Notes: generated from the letters alone by a model not told the origin. A stretch of DNA of 64,000 nt from Methylacidimicrobium sp. B4 (GCF_017310545.1 NZ_CP066203.1:62001-126000); one strand, 5' to 3'. Positions 42,979-51,881 are shown, counted from the stretch's first letter. Program-made: numbers and translations.

Positions 42979-44334
42979 CTATTGGAAGGAGGGGAGCAGA
43001 AGCCGGACAAGCAGAAAAGCGTTGAGCCCGATGACGGCGGCACAGAGGAGCCACCCAGCGATCCGCACCCCAGGCGAGTTTCGCAGCGGCCCCATCCAGC
43101 GGCGGCTCTGGGTGAAGAGGAGGAGGGGGATGAGCGCGAAGCCGATGCCGAAGCTTAAGATCACCTGGGAGGCGACGAGGATCTTGGTCGTGTCGATGCC
43201 CGACGCGATGACCAGGACGGCCGGCACCATCGTGACCAGCCGCCGGACCCAGATCGGGATGGGGAAGCCGACAAAGCCCTGCATGATGACTTGACCGGCG
43301 AGCGTCCCCACCGCAGAGGAGGAGAGTCCGGAGGCGAGGAGCGAAAGCGCGAAGGCGCCCGCGGCGAACGCGCCCAGCATGGGCGATAGGGCCCGGTAGG
43401 CCTGGAGGATCGCGTTCCCTTCGCCGGGTGGGGAGCCCGCAAAGGCCGCCGCCGACATCGCGAGCATGGCGAGGTTGATCACCCCGGCGAGCGCCATTGC
43501 CAGGGAGACGTCAAGGAAGGAGAGGCGGATCAGCTTCCGCTTCTCCTCGATTCTCCGGGCGGGAATTCGCCTTTGGGTGAGCGCCGAATGGAGGTAGATC
43601 GCATGCGGCATCACGGTGGCTCCGAGGATGCCCGCAGCCAAATAGGCTCCTTCGGTGCCGGGCAGGGAGGGAACGAGCAGGCCACGAAGGCTTGCAGAGG
43701 GCGAGGGATGGATCCAGAAAAGCTCCAAGGCGTAGCAGGCGGCGATCAACCCTACGAAGGCCGTCAGAAGCACTTCGAGATAGCGGAAGCTTCCGGGCCG
43801 CAAGCCGAGCATCAGGAAGGAGAGAACGCCGGTAAGGAGGGCGCCAACCCCCAGCGGAATCCCAAAGAGGATCTGAAATCCGAGCGCTGCGCCGAGAAAC
43901 TCAGCCAGGTCGGTGGCGATCGCCATCAGCTCGGCTTGCAGCCAGTAGGCGATCCGCAGGAACGGGTGGGGAAGCGCCTCCCGGATGCATTCGGGCAGGT
44001 TCTTCCCGGTGGCGATGCCGAGCTTGGCCGAGAGACCTTGCGCAAAGAGCGCGATCAGGTTCGCCCAGAGCACCACCCAGAGGAGCTGGTAGCCGTAGCG
44101 GGTTCCGCTCTCGATGTTAGTCGCGTAGTTGCCGGGGTCGATGTAGGCGATCGCCGCGATGAACGCGGGTCCCAGGAACGGAATGAACCGGTCGAGCCTC
44201 CCCGTCGCCTCCCCCGAGAGAACGGTCCCGGCGCTCTCGCGGACCCAGGCATCCCATCCCTTCCTGGCAGAAAACGCCGCCGACTCGGTCTCCCCTTGCG
44301 TCCGCGATCGAAGACCAGAGGGATCGTTGCTCAT
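42979..44334 (-). CDS. mntH: NRAMP-family manganese/iron transporter
   Basis: This 451-residue protein has about 11 membrane helices. It carries the metal-binding DPGN motif in helix 1 (FIAAIAYIDPGNYATNIESG) and the MPH motif of helix 6 (TVMPHAIYLHSALTQ). These define proton-coupled Nramp/MntH importers of Mn2+ and Fe2+ in the inner membrane. The N-terminal 50 residues are charged and cytoplasmic. The ATG overlaps the upstream mntR-like gene by four bases, so metal-dependent control by that regulator is very likely. The glgE gene begins only 39 bp after its stop. Confidence 0.95.
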   Translation of the reverse strand: MSNDPSGLRSRTQGETESAAFSARKGWDAWVRESAGTVLSGEATGRLDRFIPFLGPAFIAAIAYIDPGNYATNIESGTRYGYQLLWVVLWANLIALFAQGLSAKLGIATGKNLPECIREALPHPFLRIAYWLQAELMAIATDLAEFLGAALGFQILFGIPLGVGALLTGVLSFLMLGLRPGSFRYLEVLLTAFVGLIAACYALELFWIHPSPSASLRGLLVPSLPGTEGAYLAAGILGATVMPHAIYLHSALTQRRIPARRIEEKRKLIRLSFLDVSLAMALAGVINLAMLAMSAAAFAGSPPGEGNAILQAYRALSPMLGAFAAGAFALSLLASGLSSSAVGTLAGQVIMQGFVGFPIPIWVRRLVTMVPAVLVIASGIDTTKILVASQVILSFGIGFALIPLLLFTQSRRWMGPLRNSPGVRIAGWLLCAAVIGLNAFLLVRLLLPSFQ

Positions 44335-45086
44335 CGGCCGCCTGTCGTCCGGTCTCTTCCTCTCGGCTTCGGGTTGGGAGAAGCAGTACCGGGGACGATC
44401 ACGACCAGGAGATGCGAGGCGAGGAGGGTTGGGACCAGGAAGCGGCTCCCGGCGACCAGGAGCGAGATGCCATCGGGATGGGTGTCAGCGATCTCGATCT
44501 CCGTTCCGGGAAGGAGGCCGAGCTTTTCCACCAGGTTGAGCGCATCCTGGTCCTGGAGAGTCACCCGGCAAATGGTCCCCCGGCTTCCCCGGGCCAGCCG
44601 GGCCAGCGGGGCAAGGTGCCGGTCTTCCTCCAGATTCAGCTCCGAGGTCGGGATCGGGTCGCCGTGCGGATCCCGCTCGGGGTGGGAGAGGAGCTCTGCC
44701 ACCCTCTGCTCGAAGCGCTCACTGATCACATGCTCGAGCGCCTCGGCTTCCTCGTGGACCTCGTCCCAGCGGTAGCCGAGCATGCGGAAGAGGAAAACCT
44801 CGAGCAGCCGGTGGTGACGGACGAGCTCGACCGCGATCCTCCGGCCCGTCTCCGTCAGGCGGACCGCTCGATAGGGCGCCCGTTCCACCAGGCCCTCTTC
44901 GGCCAGCTTCTTGAGCATCCCGGTGACCGACGCCGGCCGGACCCCGATTCGGTCCGCCAGGAGCTGGGTAGTGGCACCCCGGGGCCTGTCGTCCAAAAGG
45001 AAAATCTGCTTCAAGTAATCCTGCTGGGAGTGGCTCAGGCTGGACGAACCTTTGGTGCCGGCGTTTTCCGCTAGTCCTTGCTTCAT
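44331..45086 (-). CDS. mntR: DtxR/MntR-family metal-dependent repressor
   Basis: This 251-residue protein has the winged helix of DtxR-type regulators (SHSQQDYLKQIFLLDDRPRGATTQLLADRIGVRPASVTGMLKKLAEEGLVERAPYRAVRLTETG). The metal-binding dimerisation region follows (RHHRLLEVFLFRMLGYRWDEVHEEAEALEHVISERFEQRVAELLSHPERDPHGDPIP), with the expected His/Glu residues. The SH3-like FeoA domain near the C terminus (LVEKLGLLPGTEIEIADTHPDGISLLV) makes it longer than B. subtilis MntR. With Mn or Fe bound it should repress its own operon with mntH. A palindromic element just upstream may be its operator. Confidence 0.93.
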   Translation of the reverse strand: MKQGLAENAGTKGSSSLSHSQQDYLKQIFLLDDRPRGATTQLLADRIGVRPASVTGMLKKLAEEGLVERAPYRAVRLTETGRRIAVELVRHHRLLEVFLFRMLGYRWDEVHEEAEALEHVISERFEQRVAELLSHPERDPHGDPIPTSELNLEEDRHLAPLARLARGSRGTICRVTLQDQDALNLVEKLGLLPGTEIEIADTHPDGISLLVAGSRFLVPTLLASHLLVVIVPGTASPNPKPRGRDRTTGGR

Positions 45087-45099
45087 GCCCGATAAAAAG

Positions 45100-45113
45100 T
45101 TAGCCGCCCCTAA
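45100..45113. promoter_or_regulatory. possible MntR/DtxR operator
   Basis: TTAGCCGCCCCTAA, with inverted TTAG/CTAA arms, lies 14-27 bases upstream of the mntR ATG. The arm sequence resembles the TTAG...CTAA ends of DtxR-type operators. Its position would block transcription or early elongation of mntR-mntH. This rests on the pattern only. Confidence 0.35.
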
Positions 45114-45161
45114 TCCCTCTCGTCAATGGAAAGCATTGTCCTGGGGACCGCTCTCGCCATC

Positions 45162-45827
45162 TCAATCGCGGGGAGGGATCTCCTCGCTTTTCAGGGCGAG
45201 CGCCTCCGGTGCGGCGTGAGCCACCGCAAGGGCCCCCAAAAAGCCCCGGTCGCAGGTCTGGCTTCGGACCGTCCAGACCGTGCTCTCCGGCTCGGCTGGA
45301 TCGACGGTCTCCCAAGGCGACCCTTCTCGCGGGACGAAGCGGAAAGAGCGGGGGGAGCGGAAGAGGCCCATCCCGCACCCCTTGAGGAAGGCTTCTTTCT
45401 TGGTCCAGATCCGGAGGAAGGCTGCGGTCCGTGCTTCGGGAGGAAGCGCCGCAACGACCGCCGCCTCCTCGGGGAGAAGAAACCGCCGGGCGAGCGCCAG
45501 GGGATCCTTCCGCGGCAGATCGGCTTCGAGGTCGATGCCCACCGGAAAGCGGGCGATGGCTGCGACGCATCGGTCGCCTGAGTGGGAGAGGCTGAACCAG
45601 AGGGCGAAGGATTCGGGGAGGAGAGGCTTTCCCCACCGACCGCGCTCCAGGGGAACCCGCTCGGGAGCGAGCCCGGTGAACCGGGAGAGGAGCCAGCGCA
45701 AGAAGGCCTCGCTCCGCCGGGCTCTGACGCGCCCCGGAAGATCTTCGCCTCTCTCACCCTCCGGAGGAAAGGCGGAAAGCCGGGCGGTGAAGAGCCGGAC
45801 GACGGAGGAGCCAGGGAGATCGGCCAT
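45162..45827 (-). CDS. 4'-phosphopantetheinyl transferase (Sfp type)
   Basis: This enzyme moves the phosphopantetheine arm of CoA onto carrier proteins. The product is about 221 residues, typical of the Sfp/Gsp group, from ATG 45827; an upstream start at 45869 is possible. Motifs are GRWGKPLLPESFALWFSLSHSGDRCVAAIA, VGIDLEADLPRKD (Mg-binding Asp and Glu) and AFLRIWTKKEAFLKGCGMGLF. No polyketide or peptide synthetase is in the window, so the target is probably fatty-acid ACP or a cluster elsewhere. It is followed by 74 bp to mntR on the same strand. Confidence 0.92.
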   Translation of the reverse strand: MADLPGSSVVRLFTARLSAFPPEGERGEDLPGRVRARRSEAFLRWLLSRFTGLAPERVPLERGRWGKPLLPESFALWFSLSHSGDRCVAAIARFPVGIDLEADLPRKDPLALARRFLLPEEAAVVAALPPEARTAAFLRIWTKKEAFLKGCGMGLFRSPRSFRFVPREGSPWETVDPAEPESTVWTVRSQTCDRGFLGALAVAHAAPEALALKSEEIPPRD

Positions 45828-46116
45828 CGCGACCCTTTCACCATTCCTTCCGGAGACGAGCGCAAGCAAGCGCTTTTGCCGGATTGGCTGGAACGGTCCA
45901 TCTCCGCGTGGGAGGTTGCCGCTACCTCCCGCTGGGGATGCAGGGAGACCGAGTGTCCGAACAGATCTTTGCCTTTTCCCTTCGCCATCGAAGGGGAGCC
46001 CTGCTGACCGCCGCCGGACCCTCTCTGGCGATCACCGGCGGAGTCTTCCGTGGACGAGGAGATTCGCCGTGGCTGCCTCGTCCGGCTTCGCCCTGGTTGG
46101 ACGACCGCCCTGGTCG

Positions 46117-46980
46117 CTAGCCTCGGCTCCCGGCCAAGGCCGGCTCCCGACCGAGGAGAGCCAGGGCGAGCCGTCGCAGCGCCGCCAGCCCGGAGAGCGG
46201 ATCGGGCATCTCCGGCGGAAGAACCGCCTCGAGCAGGAAGACCCCGGAAAAGGCGCTCCGGCGCAATGCGGCGAGCCAGGGCAGCCAGTCGATCGCCCCC
46301 TGTCCGGGAGGAAGGTGGTCGTCGGAGGTCCCCCGATTGTCGTTGACATGGAGAGCGATCACTCGGTCCGCGAGGAGCTCGTAAAGTCGTTCCAAGGGCC
46401 AGGACCGCCACAAGAAGCAGTGGCCCGTGTCGAAGCAGATTCCCACCTCCTCCTTGGGATAGGGCTCGACGAGCTCGAGCAGGAGATGGGGATCGGCGGT
46501 CAGGAGATGGGGCAGGAGGGTCTCGATGGCGAGGGCAACACCATGGAAGCGCGCTTCCCGGTGGAGAAGGGAGAGAGCCTGCCGTAACGAGGCGATTCGC
46601 GCCGGGCGCTCCGCTTCCGGCATCCGGGAAAGCTCGGCGGCGGAGCCATGGAGCACCAGGGTTCGCGCCCCCACGGCCGCCGCGGTGCGCACCGCTTCGG
46701 TCAGCAGGGCGACGGTGTTCTGCCGGCGAATCGGGTCGGGCTCGCTGGGATCGGCCTCGGCCGAGTAGGGAGCGTGGAAGCTCTCCGTCCGCAGGCCGAG
46801 ATCCCCCAGCTGCTGCCGGACGGCCGCGACCTCTTCGGGATCGCGCCAGTCGAAGGGGGTGCGGCGGAGGGGATCTCCCGTCCAGAGCTCGACCGCCTCA
46901 AAGCCCGCCTGGGCGATCAGCGAAAGCACTTCCCGGATCGGCTTGCGATAGAAGACCCCGGTCGAGAGCCCGATCTCCAT
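46117..46980 (-). CDS. sugar phosphate isomerase/epimerase-like TIM-barrel protein
   Basis: This is 287 residues from ATG 46980 with AGGAAGGG close upstream. The start MEIGLSTGVFYRKPIREVLSLIAQAGFEAVELWTGD and later TESFHAPYS, TLVLHGSA, HGVALAIETLLP, VGICFDTGHCFLW, VIALHVNDNRGTSDDHLPPGQGAIDW are typical of AP-endonuclease-2/xylose-isomerase-like barrels. These coordinate a divalent metal with Glu, Asp and His. The substrate is not predictable; hydroxypyruvate isomerase, inosose dehydratase or tagatose epimerase roles all occur in the family. Its start lies inside the 3' end of the primase-like gene (83-bp overlap). Confidence 0.85.
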   Translation of the reverse strand: MEIGLSTGVFYRKPIREVLSLIAQAGFEAVELWTGDPLRRTPFDWRDPEEVAAVRQQLGDLGLRTESFHAPYSAEADPSEPDPIRRQNTVALLTEAVRTAAAVGARTLVLHGSAAELSRMPEAERPARIASLRQALSLLHREARFHGVALAIETLLPHLLTADPHLLLELVEPYPKEEVGICFDTGHCFLWRSWPLERLYELLADRVIALHVNDNRGTSDDHLPPGQGAIDWLPWLAALRRSAFSGVFLLEAVLPPEMPDPLSGLAALRRLALALLGREPALAGSRG

Positions 46981-48388
46981 CCCTTCCTTTCCCTCGATAA
47001 TCCGCCAGGTTGAAGCCACAGAAGGGCCGCCAGCAGTATCCTTTTTCCTGGTGGCTGATGCAATTGAGATCGATCTCCCGATCGATCCCCGTTCTGACTA
47101 GCCCCGAAAAGAGCCGGACGTAAAAACGGGCGCGGGTCGCCGCTTCGTACTTCTCCCAAAGGTCTCCCCACCCATGGTCCTCTTCGTACCGTGCGCAGAC
47201 CAGGCCGGCGATTTGGGAGGGCCCCCAACCGGAGGCGAGCAGGATGCGGGTGAGCGCTTGCAGGTTGGTCGGCTTCAAGAGGTGGGGGTTGGGGTCGCGG
47301 AGGCAGTGAGCGATGCAGGGGGGAAGCCCGCTCGGGCTGTCGGTCCGGTCGCGGCGGATCTCCTGCATCTCGCGGTGCGCCCGGGCCAAGGCGGATTTTT
47401 CATAGTCCGCAAGCCATCCGGGGATTGATGGAGCGGCATCGGGGATTTCGACCGAGATCGTCTTGGCCAGCCGGGCGGCCCGCTCCCAATCGACCCGGAT
47501 CTCCAACAGCTCTTCGAGCCGGGAGTCCGGGAATCGGGGGAGAAGGAGCGGAATGGGGAGCTCCCTGCCGACCCGTTCGCCATATTTTTCCCAGAGGACG
47601 CGGTGCTTCTGGTAGGCAGAAAAGGGACAGCGGGTCGCTCGACGGGGGAGAGGATCGCCGAAGAGCGAGAGATCGAGCGAGACCGCTTCGCGACGACCGC
47701 TCGGCCCGATCCGTCCGACGGCAACGTCGGTCGGAATAGCCGGAATCCGCTCGAATCCGTCGAGGGAGGAAGCCTCGGATTCCTGAAGGATCCGGTGGAC
47801 CAGATGCTCCAAGAGGCGGCCCAAGGTCTCGTAGGCCGCCGCCTCCGGTGGGGGAAATGCACGACCGAAGCGGGCTCCGAAGCGGTCGCCCCATTCGATC
47901 AGGTGCGGGGAAGCCGAGCCATGAGCGGCCAGCAGCGGGAAGACCGCCGCATGCTTCGGAATCCGGAAGACAAAATGGTATCCCTGGCCGGTCAGGATGG
48001 CCAGCGGCTCGATCCCGTAATTTCCCAAGCAGCGGCGGATCGCCTGGTAGAGCGGCTCGATCCTGGAGAAGATCTCCGCTGGCCGGAAGAAGACTTCGGC
48101 CGGGTAGTCCCAGTTGACGTATTCGATATCGAGGATTCCCAGGAGCGCGCTTCGATCCCAGATCGAGCGAAGAATATCCGCTCCGGCCTCGAGCAGATCG
48201 GCAAACTGCTTTTTCTCCACCGAAGCATGAGGCTCGGCCGAAACGCCTTGCCCCATGGCGACACCATACCCGACCAAGTAGACGCAGGAAAAGGCTTCGG
48301 GCTCTTCGGGCATTCCCCCGCAATACTCGGCGATGCGCCGGCGCACCGCCGGGTGGGCGTAATACTCCCGAATGGTGCTGATTCCCAT
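46898..48388 (-). CDS. archaeo-eukaryotic primase-like protein with PriL-like Cys domain
   Basis: This 496-residue protein starts at ATG 48388. Residues about 60-260 carry the three hallmarks of archaeo-eukaryotic primases: ALLGILDIEYVNWDYP (D87 and E89, the hhDhD/E metal pair), LAILTGQGYHFVFRIP (134-138, the sGxGxH nucleotide-binding motif) and REAVSLDLSLFGDP (third acidic residue, D239). The C-terminal part contains LPPCIAHCLRDPNPHLLKPTNLQALTRILLASGWGPSQI and LNCISHQEKGYCWRPFC. These Cys (358, 362, 443, 452, 457) are spaced like the Fe-S-binding C-terminal domain of primase large subunits. The protein may thus join catalytic and Fe-S primase functions in one chain. A role in repair priming or in an integrated element is possible; neighbours give no clue. 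Confidence 0.68.
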   Translation of the reverse strand: MGISTIREYYAHPAVRRRIAEYCGGMPEEPEAFSCVYLVGYGVAMGQGVSAEPHASVEKKQFADLLEAGADILRSIWDRSALLGILDIEYVNWDYPAEVFFRPAEIFSRIEPLYQAIRRCLGNYGIEPLAILTGQGYHFVFRIPKHAAVFPLLAAHGSASPHLIEWGDRFGARFGRAFPPPEAAAYETLGRLLEHLVHRILQESEASSLDGFERIPAIPTDVAVGRIGPSGRREAVSLDLSLFGDPLPRRATRCPFSAYQKHRVLWEKYGERVGRELPIPLLLPRFPDSRLEELLEIRVDWERAARLAKTISVEIPDAAPSIPGWLADYEKSALARAHREMQEIRRDRTDSPSGLPPCIAHCLRDPNPHLLKPTNLQALTRILLASGWGPSQIAGLVCARYEEDHGWGDLWEKYEAATRARFYVRLFSGLVRTGIDREIDLNCISHQEKGYCWRPFCGFNLADYRGKGRDGDRALDRGLLSQADPGSAFADRPGGL

Positions 48389-48660
48389 CTTGATCTACCT
48401 TGCTTCATGTCGCGCGGCCTCGAAAGGGGGGAATGATCTTTCCCGCTCGAGGGTCGAGATTTGAAAGAGCGGGACCTCACGTCTCCCGCCCGCGGCTCTT
48501 GGATCTCTCCTCTCTTACTGATCCTCCCCGGAAGGGCCCTTTCACCTCGGGCCGAAGAGGAAGAGGCTTTCATAAAGCCCTTTGCTCAAGAAACATAAAA
48601 ATGTCGCAACCCGCGGAATGTTGTGGCGCAACTGGGCCCGATTGGGCATGCTCTACGGCC

Positions 48661-48813
48661 ATGAAGACCCGGTTCTCTCTCCTCTCTGTCGTGGGTAAGG
48701 TTCTGGTCGCCGCTTCGCTTCTGGCCATTGTCGCCTGCTCCGAAAAGCCCAAGCCGCAGCCGACGCAGCAGACGCCCGCTCCGACCTACCAGCCGCTCGA
48801 CCACAAGAGCTAA
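48661..48813 (+). CDS. small lipoprotein
   Basis: This 50-residue protein, MKTRFSLLSVVGKVLVAASLLAIVACSEKPKPQ and a short Pro/Gln/Thr tail, has a classical lipoprotein signal. Basic start, hydrophobic core and lipobox AIVAC come in order, with Ser at +2 after the Cys, which suggests the outer membrane. The mature peptide has only 25 residues. No ribosome site is obvious. A strong hairpin follows the stop by nine bases, supporting a real monocistronic unit. Function unknown. Confidence 0.65.
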   Translation: MKTRFSLLSVVGKVLVAASLLAIVACSEKPKPQPTQQTPAPTYQPLDHKS

Positions 48814-48822
48814 CGAAACCCC

Positions 48823-48858
48823 GAAGGCGGGTGGGCCGGCGTTGGCCTACCCGCCTTC
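48823..48858 (+). terminator. strong hairpin after the lipoprotein gene
   Basis: GAAGGCGGGTGGGCC (48823-48837) pairs with GGCCTACCCGCCTTC (48844-48858) with one mismatch and a six-base loop. There is no T-run after it, so it is either an imperfect terminator or an mRNA-stabilising stem. Confidence 0.55.
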
Positions 48859-49067
48859 CTGGCAAAGCTCTTTGTCTCCGGCCGGTTCGCGGGCGCGGAT
48901 CGGGTCTTCCTTGCGATGTCGGCTTACTCCGCCGGGAGGGTCATCCTGTGCAGCGAGAGCCGAAGCGCTGCTTCAGCAGGCGAGATCGTGGGGGAGCATC
49001 CGGGCTCGCCTCCCTTGAGCGAAAATGGGTAGAGTGAGCGCAATTCGCTCCATCCTTTGGCGGGCCT

Positions 49068-50537
49068 ATGTTCTGCTCCATGCGGGGACGGCTGATTCTT
49101 CTTTTGCTCTTGCTCGTCGCGGCGACGGCGTCGGCGGCCATCCTGATGATCGGCCTCTTCAGCCAATCGGCTTCCGCACGGACCGCCCAAGCGCAGGCCG
49201 AAAGCGGCCGGGCCTGTGACGCGATCGCCGAGGGCTTTGCGGGCTTGGTCGCGCAGCTCCCAAAGCCCTCGCCTCAAGGGGCGGAACCGCCCTTCCGTGC
49301 GCACCTGGGCGAGCTCCTCCGGCGCGCCCTGTCCGACCGACCGGGGATCGAAGGGGGCATCTGGCAGGAGGGAAGGGGCTCCTTGGCCTATGCCTACCCG
49401 ACCTATCCGGGCGAGCGGCCGAAGACCGACGTTCCGCAGGCCGAGCTGCCCCGGATCGAGACGGTCAATCGATCCTCTCTCAGTAGCCATCATTTGGTCG
49501 TCGTGCGCTATGCGACCCCTTCGCAAATCCTGCTGGTTACGGCTACCCCGCTCCACGGCCCCGTGGCGGGCTTGACCGCCTGGACGATGACGCGGGTCTT
49601 TCCCTTTGCCGGTCGAAGCTACCGGCTCCTGATGGCCGGCCTGGCGATCCTCTTCGCGAACGTCTTCATCGCGGCGCTCCTCCTCTCTCGCTTCACCGTG
49701 AGCTGGTCGCACCATGTCCGCCGGATCGAAAGCGCCCTCCAGGCCCACGAGGTCACCGATCTGCCAATCTTGCCTCCAACGGGGGAGCGGGAGCTCGACC
49801 GGATCGTCTCGGCTCTCAACGATGCGGGCGCCCGCCTCTCCGAGGCTCGAAGGAAGGCGGATCGCCTCGCCCGACAGATGGCGGCCGGCGAGCGGCTGGC
49901 GGCCATCGGGCGCGTCTCGGCGGGCATTGCGCACGAAATCCGCAACCCGATCGCTGCGATGCGGCTCAAGGCCGAAAACGCCTTGAGCGGCGACGCTTCG
50001 GCCAAGGATGGAGCCCTCCACATGATCCTGGGCCAGATCGATCGGCTCGATGCGCTCCTCCGCCGTCTCCTTGCGGTCACCGAGAGAGAAGGGCTCCGGC
50101 GGGAACCGGTCGAGCTCGAGCCCTTCCTCGCTTCCTGCGCCTCGACGCTTGCGGAACTTGCGAAGGCCAAGCGCGTGGCCCTCGTTTCCTCCGCCGATGT
50201 AAAGGAAGGCTCGTTCGATCCGGCACAGCTGCATCGCGCGCTCGACAACCTCCTGCGCAACGCGATCGAAGCCGCCCCGGAGGGGAGCGAGGTCCAGTTA
50301 TGCGCCCGGAAGCGCCCGGACGGCCTGGTCTTTTCGGTTCACGACGAGGGCGAAGGCCCGCCGCCTTCCCTTCGCGAGCAGCTCTTCGAACCGTTCGTCA
50401 CTGGCCGAGCGGGCGGAACGGGGCTTGGGCTCTCGATCGTCCGGGAGGTCGCATCCGCGCACGGGGGGACGGCGCGACTCGTCGAAGAGGGAGCGGGCAC
50501 GACCTTTGAGCTGGTTCTTCCATGGCCACGATCCTGA
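49068..50537 (+). CDS. sensor histidine kinase
   Basis: This is 489 residues from ATG 49068, or 485 from the ATG at 49080 (MRGRLILLLLLLVAATASAAILMIGLF, first membrane helix). A periplasmic sensor of about 150 residues follows, then a second helix (LMAGLAILFANVFIAALLLSRF), a HAMP-like segment, the H-box GIAHEIRNPIAAMRLKAENAL (phospho-His, canonical HE) and the ATPase domain (DNLLRNAIEAAPEGSE, VHDEGEGPPP, GGTGLGLSIVREVASAHGG). It is the partner of the sigma-54 regulator downstream, whose start overlaps its end by 16 bp. The stimulus is not evident. Confidence 0.93.
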   Translation: MFCSMRGRLILLLLLLVAATASAAILMIGLFSQSASARTAQAQAESGRACDAIAEGFAGLVAQLPKPSPQGAEPPFRAHLGELLRRALSDRPGIEGGIWQEGRGSLAYAYPTYPGERPKTDVPQAELPRIETVNRSSLSSHHLVVVRYATPSQILLVTATPLHGPVAGLTAWTMTRVFPFAGRSYRLLMAGLAILFANVFIAALLLSRFTVSWSHHVRRIESALQAHEVTDLPILPPTGERELDRIVSALNDAGARLSEARRKADRLARQMAAGERLAAIGRVSAGIAHEIRNPIAAMRLKAENALSGDASAKDGALHMILGQIDRLDALLRRLLAVTEREGLRREPVELEPFLASCASTLAELAKAKRVALVSSADVKEGSFDPAQLHRALDNLLRNAIEAAPEGSEVQLCARKRPDGLVFSVHDEGEGPPPSLREQLFEPFVTGRAGGTGLGLSIVREVASAHGGTARLVEEGAGTTFELVLPWPRS

Positions 50538-51862
50538 TCGTCGACGATGATGCCGCGCTCTCCGAAGCGCTGGCCGAGACCGTCCGCGACCTCGGCCGCC
50601 AAGCCCGGATCGCCCTGTCGGGCGCCGATGCGCTCTCCATCCTGGCCCTCGGATCGATCGATGGAATCTTGCTCGACCTTCGGATGCCGGGGATGGATGG
50701 CCTCGAGCTGCTGGCGCGCATTCGGGAAGAGCCCGACGCTCCCCCCGTCGCGGTGCTGACCGCCCACGCCACGGCGGCCAACACGATCGAAGCCATGCGG
50801 CTGGGCGCCTTCGACCATTTGACCAAGCCGATCGGCCGGGCCGACTTGGCCCGCCTCCTCGGGGAGATGGAGGGGGCGAGGCCGCGGCTCGGCCTCCGAT
50901 CGGAAGCTCGGCCTGCCGAGTTCATTGGCTCGAGCGAAGCGATGCGCAAGATCCAAAAGACGATCGGCAGGGTGGCGGACAGCGATGCCACCGTCCTGAT
51001 CCTCGGGGAGACGGGAACGGGCAAGGAGCTGGTCGCCCGCGCGATCCACGACCACGGCAGGCGTCGCGACAAGCCCTTCGTCGCCGTCAACTGCGCGGCG
51101 GTTCCCGCCGAGCTCTGGGAGAGCGAGCTCTTCGGCTACCTCCGGGGCGCCTTTACGGGGGCTCATGCGGACCGGAAGGGCGCATTTCTCGAGGCCGATG
51201 GAGGGACGCTCTTCCTCGATGAAATCGGCGAGATGCCGATCTCGATGCAGCCAAAGCTCCTCCGCGCCCTCCAGGAGCGGGTGATTACGCCCATTGGCGG
51301 CAAGCCGATTCCGGTCGACGTCCGCATCATCTCCGCCACCAATCGCGATCTTTCCGAGCGGGTCCGCGCGGGCGCCTTCCGGCAAGATCTCTTCTACCGG
51401 CTCCATGTCGTGCCGATCGATCTACCGCCCCTTCGGGCGCGGATCGCCGACATTCTTCCGCTGGCCGAGCATTTCCTGGCCTCCTCTGGCAAGGCGCTCG
51501 CGGCCGACGCCGCCGCCCGCCTGATCCAGCACCCGTGGCCCGGCAATGTCCGGGAGCTGCGGAATGTCCTCGAGCGGGCGGCGGTGCTCGTCCGAGGGGA
51601 ACGGATCACCGCCTCCGATCTGGCGCTCGCCCCCAGCGCGGAGAACCCATCCCCTTTCGATTGGCCCGAGGAGGATCTCCCTTCGGCGCTCTCCCGGCTT
51701 GAGGAGCTGCTGATCCGTCGGGCGCTCGCCAGAAGCCATGGCAACCGGGCCGAGGCGGCCCGGACCCTGGGCATCCACCGCCAGCTTCTCTATGCCAAGA
51801 TGCGGAGGTACGGCTGGAATCCCTCCGAAGCCAAGGGCGAGGAGCCCGCCGAGGAGAGCTAG
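50522..51862 (+). CDS. sigma-54-dependent response regulator (NtrC type)
   Basis: This 446-residue protein has the receiver domain (ATILIVDDDAALSEAL; phosphoacceptor Asp in GILLDLRMPGMDG), the AAA+ domain with GETGTGKELVARAIH, GAFTGAHADRKGAFLEADGGTLFLDEIGEMP and RQDLFYRLHVVPIDLPPLR, and a C-terminal Fis-type helix-turn-helix (ALARSHGNRAEAARTLGIHRQLLYAKMRRYGW). It activates sigma-54 promoters. The TAG stop (51860-51862) is part of the CTAG that borders the IS1380-like repeat, so the element inserted exactly at the end of this gene; the last codons could be altered relative to the ancestor. Confidence 0.94.
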   Translation: MATILIVDDDAALSEALAETVRDLGRQARIALSGADALSILALGSIDGILLDLRMPGMDGLELLARIREEPDAPPVAVLTAHATAANTIEAMRLGAFDHLTKPIGRADLARLLGEMEGARPRLGLRSEARPAEFIGSSEAMRKIQKTIGRVADSDATVLILGETGTGKELVARAIHDHGRRRDKPFVAVNCAAVPAELWESELFGYLRGAFTGAHADRKGAFLEADGGTLFLDEIGEMPISMQPKLLRALQERVITPIGGKPIPVDVRIISATNRDLSERVRAGAFRQDLFYRLHVVPIDLPPLRARIADILPLAEHFLASSGKALAADAAARLIQHPWPGNVRELRNVLERAAVLVRGERITASDLALAPSAENPSPFDWPEEDLPSALSRLEELLIRRALARSHGNRAEAARTLGIHRQLLYAKMRRYGWNPSEAKGEEPAEES

Positions 51863-51881
51863 CCGCCATTTCTCACCAACG
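51863..51881 (-). repeat. IS1380-like terminal repeat, left copy
   Basis: The minus strand reads CGTTGGTGAGAAATGGCGG and differs at two positions from the two direct copies at 52682 and 56515. It is directly preceded on plus by CTAG (51859-51862). Confidence 0.7.
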
